64,000 nt of DNA, taken from positions 8,982,030 through 9,046,029 of the forward strand of contig CAIIXF020000009.1 in assembly GCA_903813345.2 (NCBI GenBank), given 5' to 3'. The notes beneath the pieces were generated by a model. It was given only the letters and a program-made list of their open reading frames with translations. It was not told where the DNA came from and searched no databases. A program made the position numbers and the translations under genes. Below, one piece after another: positions 44,201 through 56,200 of this stretch. Numbering within the stretch: position 1 is the stretch's first letter; the number at the start of each line of letters is the position of its first letter. The stretch is from Owenia fusiformis. Taxonomy: Eukaryota > Annelida > Polychaeta > Sabellida > Oweniidae.

Positions 44201-47200
44201 CGCCTGTTACACAGGGACAACGCCTGTAACACTTGGAAAGAGTAATACCAATACCACTTGGGAGAAGATATCATACAGTAGGGTAGTTGGACATTGCTAT
44301 TAATTAAACTGTGTTAAATGTAATGTATAACTGATTTTATCTGACAATTTTTGAATAGGAAATGTCTTTACCAACCAGGAACGAGACAATGGAGGTTCTC
44401 ATAACAAACAGAGGCTTCAGGCCTCAAGTGACTGGGTCGGGGTTGACAGTACTCCGATATAATTTTGATGCTGGTCCCCAAGCTGTATTCAGGGGGGATT
44501 CTATTCATTATATGTCGGCATTGCATCAAGAATTGCAATGGTGGAGAGACATCCTAATTCTCTTTGATGAGGATTGTGAGGATGGCTTCCTCTACTCGGA
44601 TGAGTATAGGTTATATACCTCTGAGGTTGGTGATAGAATCATCAATCTGGAGGATAGAATCTCTGCTCTTGAGGAGTGGGGAAGTACATTCCTCCGGACT
44701 TTAGTTGGAGAGATTGGTGGGGTATTGGCTCCCATGGTATTGGCTGGATTTTTCAGGGTCCTGAGATAGGCTTGATCATAGCATAATTCAGTGCTGTGTT
44801 TCATATGTGCTGGGCTGCAAATTAAAATACTAATTGTAGTTCTGGCATTAGGTGTGACATAAGCTGTTTTCTTTTCAATTTGTCAGATGAAGTTATATAA
44901 GGATAAGGATATAAGGCAATTTGTGTTGTATAATTCATATTGGAATTCAAATGTGATCAAATCACCATTTGCTTTTTAGAGTAAGGTTTCAGTAAATTAA
45001 TATGCAGAAATAAATTGAAATTTTTCATACAAATGAAAAGGAAGGCCTTTCATAAACATTAATGTGCTAATGTTAATGTTCATTTTTTCAGACAAGAGCA
45101 TCGAGAGATATCCCCCTCCTATCACCGTTCTTCTTTGCAATGCAGAGATGATTTGTTGTTAGTTCACAAAGGGAGAATAAACGCATATGAGGCAGATATA
45201 CGTCGTATGATTTTACAGTGATAGAATTTGAATGGACAGCAATTTAAAAATAGAAGTATGGTTTTCAACTCATTAATAAAGGAACCCTTCTGGTTGACAC
45301 ATGCGCTCTTATAGGAAGTCCTTTTATGTCGAGATGCCCTGGGTGGACATCGACCTCTTCGTCAGTGGTGCAGAGGCTCTAATAGCTCTTTTCTATGTAA
45401 ATCGTTTTTGAGGTTGTACTATAACCTCAACCACTCAACATTGTTTATTATTTCTATCAATCAGTAATCAAAAACTTTAGGCTACAATTTTTTCCACATA
45501 TCGATTCCACATTTAACATACACCTGTATTCATTACTTAACAAAAAAACAACCATACACAATCCAGATCATAAAAACAAACTGTTAATCTATTAAAGTAA
45601 AATGAAATTTTGGGGTAAAATAACATTGAAATGAGTCAAATAGGATGCTTTCTCTAATTTTATTGCACATATAATATTTATGAGATATGGAATATGAATT
45701 CCACTGGAGGAGGGTATAACTGGAGCATGTTTCACTACTTTGATACCCATATATTCAAATTGATATGATAATCCATATCAAATCTATTATCCAACAGATT
45801 GGATATCCAACAGATTGGATATATACTCCATGAATAATTTTACTGATAAAATAAACTAATTTGTAAAAACAGTGCAAAACAAAATACCAAGATATCAATT
45901 TACCAAGAGCTTAAATTAATAGTTTTGACTTTATTTCATGGACTTCCTCAGGCCCTAACAGAAAATTCATTACTGATCAAAATGTGATTTTTGAGGGTAA
46001 GTGAAATATTATTTTGCATTCACTGTAAAGCATGGATCATTATCAAATAAGTGTAAAATAAGGTATTAATATCTCTGTCGTGATCAGAAATCTAAATAAC
46101 CTACCTGTATATCAAATAACCAAATTTACTTAGCAAAAATAGCAGAAAGTACTAAACTACTGAATCTAAACACTTAGCCCTTTCACTTAACCACAGTATT
46201 AATATACAGACCTATCATGAATCTCAATCAGAAATTCCATTGGTTGAGTTTAATGCTGAGGGTATTCTTACCTCCAGAGCATTATAAAAGAGGAGATGCT
46301 ATGCTAGTTCTGGTGCCTGTGGTCCTGAAGTTAGGTTACTGATGCAAACACTACTGAGGATATATTGAGCCTGCATTGCAAGTTAAACAAAAGAAATATT
46401 CTTAAAAATATATTATTGGACTGAACTAAGAAAATAACTTTAACTTTTTTAGCTGTATTGAAACATAGATTTAGGAGATTGTTACACTAAATAAAAAACT
46501 GTACAATCTGTCAGCATAATAAGAATGACAAGTGAAATATGTAAAGTTAAATAACTCGTATATGAGCTAGTATTGTCATCAAAACATTTACGTACATATA
46601 TAAACTTTATATTTCCAGAATGTATGATAAAGAAGTTAAGTACGCCAAGGAGCAACAGATATAGGAGGAAACAACAACAGAGATATACATAAGAGAGGGA
46701 CTCAATGTCATAGAACTAAATTACTTTAGATTTGATTTGATATTCCAAGACTTGAATACACATATGTACCTATCGGGATCCATCAAAAGAAAACTAGTTT
46801 GATATGACAATACCAATGGCGAGATTGGTAGCAGAAGCCAAGCGGGCGTCCTGGAGCCTGGGTATCCAAGCCAGACATCTCCAGCTCATGGGCAACCTAG
46901 ACATAAGGCGGTGGTGCTACATCTGCAAGCGACATGGGCACAATCAGTACTCCTGCGGTCATCGTTAAGGACCAGAGCTGGACCACAAGAGATCCGTAGG
47001 GTGAGAAAATTTTCGGGAAATTTTCAGGAAACATACCATCAAAGTATGATCACAGGAAGCGTCACCAAATTCAGTCATATATCCTCTCATGATTCCGCAT
47101 TATTCCTCGCACCATGAGACACCCTCAACAACTCCATACTTCTTAACATTATTATCATAAATGAACTGTGAACTGACACATATTAAAAATGTCCCTTGGC

Positions 47201-50200
47201 CTGGACTCTTGTATTGAGTGTATGCCTGAGAGATAAACCCATTAACACCCCTACAATCAAACTTCAAATTTCCTGCGTCTGTTTAAATATAATTATTTTC
47301 TAAGAATTCTGAAGCCATCACTAATATATTTTACAACGTTGATGCAATCTAAATTTATACAAGTTAAGAGGTATATGAATTAAGTTACTGATGCAAACAC
47401 TACTGAGGATATATTGAGCCTGTATTGCAAGTTAAACAAAAGAAATATTCTTAAAAATATATTATTGGACTGAACTAAGAAAATAACTTTAACTTTTTTA
47501 GCTGTATTGAAACATATAGATTTAGGAGATTGTTACACTAAATAATAAAAAACTGATATTGTACAATCTGTCAGCATAATAAGAATGACAAGTGGAATAT
47601 GTAAAGTTAAATAACTCGTATATGAGCTAGTAATGTCATCAAAACATTTACGTACATATATAAACTTTATATTTCCAGAATGTGTGATAAAGAACTTAAG
47701 TACGCGAAAGAGGAACAGATAGAGGAGGAAACAATAACAGAGATATACACAAGAGAGGGACTCAATGTCATAGAACTAAATTACTTTAGATTTGATTTGA
47801 TATTCCAAGACTTGAATACACATATGTCCCTATCGGGATCCATCAAAAGAAAATTAGTTTTCGAAGGGGAGTCTTATAAACAAGCTCCCCTTTGGAAACT
47901 ACAAAAAATCATGCCTTGCTGAAGTGTCAAGCCTACAAGGAACACGGACAAGTGAGATATGTAAAGTGAAATAACTTGTATATGAGCAAGTAATGTCATC
48001 AAAACATTTACTTACATATATAAACTTTATATTTCCAGAATGTGTGATAAAGAACTTAAGTACGCGAAAGAGGAACAGATAGAGGAGGAAATCTATGTCT
48101 CGTCTACGGGATCCATCACAAGAAAACTAGTTTTCGAAAGGGAGTCTTATATACCAGCTCCCCTTTGGAAACTACAAAAATTACAATGACATTATCTGGA
48201 ACACCTCTAGAAGTGGAACACCTCTGGTAGTGGAATACTTTTCGGAGATCAAAGGTGTTCCACTTAGACAGGATTTACTGAACTTGTGAATATGATATAC
48301 ACAGATATATTTAAATAAATAAAATACACTATAATATAACATTTTTGTTCTTTTGGTATGATTAAAGTGAGAAGGTTATGTAATAGTTCTTTCCAATAGA
48401 ACCCGTCCCTTTTGCTGAATTGATAAATAATAGTGGAATTCTTAGTACTCAAATAAAATAACATCTCTGATTCCATGGTAAATTTCCAGATTGAAAAATT
48501 GAGTTGATTTCTTTTTCCAAAATGACAAGTAATAATAGTTTTCTATATCACATTAGTAAAAATGGAGAAACAGATATATACCAATAGTATAATGGGGAAA
48601 AAATAACATTGATTTTATTGCACATATAATATTTATAAGATATGGAATATGAATTCCACAGGAGGAGGTATAACTGGAGCATCTGTTTCACCACTTTGAT
48701 ACCCATATATTCAAATTGATATGATATCCATATCAAAGTGGTGAAACAGATGCTCCGGATTACTACTAACATTAGTCAAATACCAGAATCTATTATCCAA
48801 CAGATTGGATATATACTCCATGGATTATTTTACTGATAAAATAAACTAACTTGTAAAAACAGTGCAAAACAAAATACCAAGATATCAATTTACCAGGAGC
48901 TAAATAATAGTTTTGAAATATTTCATGGACTTCTTCAAGCCCTATCAAGACCTATCATGAATCTCAATCAGAAATTGAAACTAAAGGATTGCTTTTCATT
49001 GGTTGAGTTTAATGCTGGGGGTATTCTTACCTCCAGAGCATTATAAAAGAGGATATGCTATGCTAGTTCTGGTGCCTGTGGTCCTGAAGTTAAGTTACTG
49101 ATGCAAACACAACTGAGGATATATTGAGCCTGCATTGCAAGTTAAACAAAAGAAATATTCTTAAAAATATATTATTGGACTGAACTAAGAAAATGACTTT
49201 AACTTTTTTAGCTGTATTGAAACATATAGATTTAGGAGATTGTTACACTAAATAAAAAAAACTGATATTGTACAATCTGTCAGCATACTAAGGATGACAA
49301 GTGAAATATATAAAGTGAAATAACTTGTATATGAGCAAGTAATGTCATCAAAACATTTACTTACATATATAAACTTTATATTTCCAGAATGTGTGATAAA
49401 GAACTTAAGTACGCGAAAGAGGAACAGATAGAGGAGGAAACAATAACAGAGATATACACAAGAGAGGGACTTAATATCATCCAAATAAACTACTTCCGAT
49501 TTGATTTAAAATATCAAGACTTGAATAAACCTATCTATGTATCGTCTACAGGATCCATCACAAGAAAACTAGTTTTCGAAAGGGAGTCTTATATACCAGC
49601 TCCCCTTTTGAAACTACAAAAATTACAATGACATTATTTGGAACACCTCTAGAAGTGGAACACCTCTGGTAGTGGAATACTTTTCGGAGATCAAAGGTGT
49701 TCCATGAACACCTTTGATGCATACCTTTGATACCTCGTGATGCATATGCATCACGATATTCATTGGGTTGCTATTTTTAGATCGTTCCTTGCATATTTTT
49801 CGACTATATGTTACAGAATTGTTCAGGAAAAATTAAACATGACAGATGACCCATTTCTGATTTTAGATAAAAACATAGGAGCGCAATATAATTTGACAAA
49901 ACACAACCTTCTATAAAGTTATTCAGGCTGTTACATTATCGATTTACATGAAATATTTATTAACTGGGAAAAATAGAGGACTTCTCTCCACATTTCTTGG
50001 TTTCTACAAGTTTCCATGAATTCAGTCAGGCATGCAGTCGGTTGTATGTCCTTATGAAGTTATTACATTCCTGAGCACAATCAACCCTTCTCCATTATTA
50101 ATATGAATTTGATGTTTTTATTGGGGAAATAACGCGATCATGTTGTGGTAAATGAACAATATGTATTTTTATCGAATATAAGCAGAAATTTGACCATGCA

Positions 50201-53200
50201 ATGCAAGGAGGGAAGGACGTAAAGAAAAATTGTGAATTAAAATTTTACCTTACAATTGTTTTCTTGAATGGAATGATGATGTAATTTATTTTCATCCAGA
50301 ACCTTATTTTGGTGAATGGTAAAGGCTCATGAGATAAGAAAAATGCTGCACTTTTGATTAATTTCCATACCTCTATTATTGATTGGAATAAAGCAGGGCA
50401 TACTTTAGAAGGACTGAAGTATCCACGTCTGAATGGACTGGAATGGATTGGAATGTTGATCCTCACATCTGAGGATCAACACCTAAGACGCATAGTATAG
50501 ATTTCATAAATATATTATCATTAAATCAATTGCATAATAGACTACTTGTTCTGTTGAATCAGGGATGTAACGATTCATTAAAACCTGAACATGAACAGTA
50601 TCATGAACACATTATTTATGATTACTACTACTACAACAAAATTTGGCAACACCAATAAACTAGCCATTGTATAAAAATCCAGATATATATGAAATAAATA
50701 AAATTATTATATTTACATGGATAAACTCTATATTTGCAGGATGATTCGCAAACAAATTGGATTGGAATTGAAACAGGGAGACATTAGAAGAAAAATGATG
50801 GCACTAAACCGAATTGACTTGAAATAAAAGAGGAGACATGGAGGATGAAACACATTTTCTTCTTTTATGTGATGGTTATAAAGAATGTGATGGATACATG
50901 ATTTTTTTAAATAAAGACAGATGTCGGATGAAGAAAAAGTATAAGTTTTTCAATGACTTCTGATTTTCAATATATTCACCCATGCCACATATTTAAATCT
51001 GCATATAATTCAGGCTGTTACATTATGGATTTACATGAAATATTTATTAACTGGGAAAAATGGAGGACTTCTCTCCATTTCTTACTTCAGTTCTCTGCTG
51101 TGCATCTGAGGATCAACACCTCAGACACATAGTATAGATTTCATAAATATATTATCATTAAATCAATTGCATAATAGACTACTTGCTCTGTTGAATCAGG
51201 GATGTAACGATTCATTAAAACCTGAACATACACAGTACTATGAACACATTATTTATGATTACTACTACAACAAAATTTGGCAACACCAATAAACCAGCCA
51301 TTGTATAAATATCCAGAAATATATGAAATAAATAAAATTATTATATTTACATGGATAAACTCTATATTTGCAGGATGATTCACAAACAAATTGGATTGGA
51401 ATTGAACCAGGGAGACATTAGGAGAAGAAAAAAAGATGGCACTAAACCAAATTGACTTGAAATAAAAGAATATGTCAAATTTGCAAATAGGGGGATGTAG
51501 AGGATGAAAAACATTTTCTTCTTTTATGTGATAGTTATAAAGAATGGATACATGATTTTTCTAATAAACTCAGATGACGGATGAAGAAAAATATAAGTTT
51601 TTTAATGACTTCTGATTTTCAATAAATTCACCCATGCCACATATTTAAATCTGCATATAATTCAGGCTGTTACATTATGGATTTACATGAAATATTTATT
51701 AACTGGGAAAAATGGAGGACTTCTCTCCATTTCTTACTTCAGTTCGCTGCTATGCGTCTGAGGATCAACACCTCAGACACATAGTATAGATTTCATAAAT
51801 ATATTATCATTAAATCAATTGCATGAATAGACTACTTGTTCTGTTGAATCAGGGATGTAACGATTCATTAAAACCTGAACATAAACAGTACCATGAACAC
51901 ATTATTTATGATTACTACTACAACAAAATTTGGCAACACCAATAAACCAGCCATTGTATAAATATCCAGAAATATATGAAATAAATAAAATTATTATATT
52001 TACATGGATAAACTCTATATTTGCAGGATGATTCACAAACAAATTGGATTGGAATTGAACCAGGGAGACATTAGGAGAAGAAAAAAAGATGGCACTAAAC
52101 CAAATTGACTTGAAATAAAAGAATATGACAAATTTGCAAACAGGGGGACGTGGAGGATGAAAAACATTTTCTTCTTTTATGTGATGGTTATAAAGAATGT
52201 GATGGATACATGATTTTTTTAATAAACTCAGATGTCGGATGAAGAAAAAATATAAGTTTTTCAATGACTTCTGATTTTCAATATATTCACCCATGCCACA
52301 TATTTAAATCTGCATATAATTCAGGCTGTTACATTATAGATTTACATGACATATTTATTAACTGGGAAAAGGAAGGACTTATCTCCATTTCTTGGTTTCT
52401 TCAATGCTCGATAAATTCAATCATGCATGCAGTGATGTGGTTTTGTCCAGAAGAAGCTATCATATCAAACATTCCTGAGCACAACAAACCCTTTTCCATT
52501 ATAAATATGCATCACGATTTGCATTGGGTTGCTATTTTTAGATCGTTCTTTGCATATTTTTAGACTATATGTCTTAAAGAATTGTTCAGGAAAAATCAAA
52601 CATGACAAATGACCCAGTTCTGATTTTAGATAGAAATATAGGAGCGCAATATAATTTCACGAAACACGACCTTATATAAAGTAATTCAGGCTGTTACATT
52701 ATAGATTTACATGAAATATTTATTAACTGGGAAAAATGGAGGACTTCTATCCACATTTCTTGGTTTCTACAATTTTCCATTAATTCAGTCATGCATGCAG
52801 ATGAAGTTAGTATATTCCTGAGCACAATCAACCCTTCTCCATTATTAATATGCATCACGATTTTGCAACTTTTAAGAATGTTCCTTGCATATTTTTCGAC
52901 TTTATGTCTTCTAGAGTCATCACAAAAAATTCAATAGGACAGACAACTCTGTTCTGATGGTGTCTGGGTGTAGGAGCACCATAACCTGCAACAACATTAT
53001 ATATACTAATAAATTTAGGGCAATTGTTTAAACCGTGGCATTTGGAATTATGGAGAATCAAGAAACAAATGTTTTAGGAGATTCAGCTTGGTATATTCTC
53101 ACATCTTTTAGAGGAAGGTCTAAAGTTTTTATGGGTACTATAAAGGACACTCAGTTTTAAGTCTTGCAGAAGTTACAGGGCATCAAAAGACATGCCTGAT

Positions 53201-56200
53201 TATGGATGGTGTGGTCAATAAATGTACTGGATAACTGCTGCAACGCAAATGTTGAAGTTTTTCACTGCTCCTTCCAGCATATCTAGGGTTTGTTTTGTAA
53301 TTTTAAAGCATTTTTTCTTTATTTTAAGGGAAAAATTGTTGTACACTCCCAATACGATCCACATGGAATCCACTTGGCTATGTGTGGCAATCAACATAGA
53401 ATCCACACTATTCCACATGAATTTGATCCACATGATCGTCACACATTTCAGCGTGAATATTTTGCAAGGATTCCACGTGCATCAACATGCCTAAAAACCA
53501 TGCAGATTTCGTATTAGGGAATTCTTGGGGTTTCATGAGGATTCCAGATGGAGGCCTATGATTAAAGGAGATGGCTCTTCAGTTAAACATAGTCTGCAGC
53601 ATCAGGTCTTCAATAGAAGAACAATCAATTACTCATTCCATATAAATCGGATATGTCACAATTGGTAACAGGGGTAACATTTTAATTGGTTACACTATGG
53701 AGGGCCCTCGGAATTAATGTAATAAATACAACGATATTGATCACACAAAGTGTAAAATTTGAGGCTGACACTTCTCCAGTTTGGATAATAATATCAAAAG
53801 GAGAGAGAAGGCCAAAGGCACTGACAGAAATATATTCTTTATTGTCAAAGTTGGATTACTTTGTTGCTGGTTCTGTAGGTAACATGGGGAAAAACAGTTG
53901 CAGAGGTTGTGAACCTTAAATCCTCATAGAGGAGTGGGCTAATGGTTATCTTGGTCATATTTAATCCCAACTACCATATATTTAAAATATCGTAGAATCT
54001 GGACCTCCATTTCAATTGTGTATATGATAAACTTATAAATGTTATATAGTGTATTGTTTTCGGGTTGGAAGAGTGGAAGCAGAAGAAACCTTACAAACTC
54101 AATTTGATAAGAGGAGATAAGGTAGACATAAAGAATTTGGAAACAGACATATATAAAGCTATATTGTCCAGGCAATTGTAAAAAAAGAGAATGCACTATA
54201 TGGATATATAAGCACAAATGCCAAAAGGGAGGGGTGACTAAAAACTTTAAGGAAACCCAACCGATTAACTATCCCAAAAAATAAAAAAATTCCTAGCATC
54301 ACTTACCTTTTCAAATTTTGAATTGATCAATCAATATCCTCAAATAATTGATGTAAATGAGGATAAAATGGCAAAATGATGGCTTATGACACCCTGTAGT
54401 TTAAGTTACATTTATGTTACAGATACTGAGACACCCTGTATTTTTAATGAATAATAAAGCATACCTTATGAGCATTGTGGTCCACCAGCCCTCCTATTAT
54501 GTAGACCTTTGAGTCATCTAAAGTGTTTACAATGTTTTCAGAATCACTGGTCAGGTACACAATATCTTCTTTATCAAATACATCTATGTAGTTCTCACTC
54601 AGCAAATTCACCTGTCAAATATTAACATGTTTACAAAATATAAGTGTTTTCTTTAGAATGCAGTCTAGATGTGGTTAAAAATTAAATTTTTGTTACACTG
54701 TAACATATGCTCATGTAAATAAACCATTTGGGTTAATTTCATTTTGCTATTACCTAAAAGTTCAAAAGTCATACTACGCAACTATTCATAAAAGAGATGG
54801 ACTTTGAATGAAAAAAGCGAAAAAAATGCTGTTGTCCATCATTTTAAATATCACGTGATAGCTCCATAAAAGGCATTTAAGACCATGTATGGAGTGCTCA
54901 TTAATATTAATCAGTGATTGACAGTGGCAAAAATGGCAAGTTATTATGGGAGCTACTCACTTCTGTTCTCAAGTAGTAGTTTTATATCCATAAGGCATAA
55001 GCATAAAAAATTCAAACCAAATCCATCAACTGGTGTTTAAACTGGTATTCAACTTTGTTGAAATGGGATAATAAACCATTGGTGAATGAACGAATGGACA
55101 GATACATGTCTCCTCTATATACCTACGAACTTTGTTCACTGGAATAACCAGACAATAGCAATACCAAAGCATAGCAAATCCCATCAAACAGCAATGGCTG
55201 GCATTTTTTAAATTTTTTAAACAAAGTAAATAGCAAAAATGGCAGCCATTTTTCAAAATGGCCACCTTCTACCAAAAGTGTCATTAGACAGTGTGCCATG
55301 CTTACTCTGCTACTTTTCGAGTTACAGATAAATATGTAAAAATGGTGATCATTTTTCAAAATGGCTGCCTTCTACCAAAACTGTCATAAGACAGTGTGCC
55401 ATGCTTATAGTATTCACATACCAAATATGAACAAAATCGCTCCCCTACTTTACGAGTTATTGTAAAATACATTAAAATGGCAGCCATTTTTTAAAATAGC
55501 CACCTTCTACCAAAAATTTCATTGGACAGTGTGCCATGCTTATAGTATTCACATACCAAATATGAACAAAATCGCTCCACTACTTTATGAGTTATAGTAA
55601 AATACGTTAAAATGGCAGCCATTTTTAAAAATGGCCGCCTTCTACCAAAATTGTCATTAGGCAGTATGCCATGCTTATAGTATTCACATACCAAATATGA
55701 ACAAAATCGCTCCCCTACTTTACGATTTAGTAAAATACATTAAAATGACAGCCATGTTTCAAAATGGCCACCTTCTACCAAAAGTGTCATTAGACAGTAT
55801 GCCATGCTTATAGTATTCACATACCAAATATGAACAAAATCGCTCCACTACTTTTCGAGTTATAGTAAAATACATTAAAATGACAGCCATTTTTCAAAAT
55901 GGCCACCTTCTACCAAAAGTGTCATTAGACAGTGTGCCATGCTTATAGTATTCACATACCAAATATGAACAAAATCGCTCCACTACATTTCGAGTTATAG
56001 TAAAATACGTTAGAATGGCGGTCATTTTTCAAAATGGCCACCTTCTACCGAAATTGTCATTAGGCAGTGTGCCATGCTTTAAGTATTCACATACCAAATA
56101 TGAACAAAATTGCTCCCCTACTTTACGAGTAATAGTAAAATACATTAAAATGGCAGCCATTTTTCAAAATGGCCACCTTCTACCAAAAGAGTCATTAGAC

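Noticed and set aside
53222-53517. 75- and 90-codon overlapping frames
   Set aside because: Two frames share the same repetitive 'atccac' region and neither has a motif or consistent composition.
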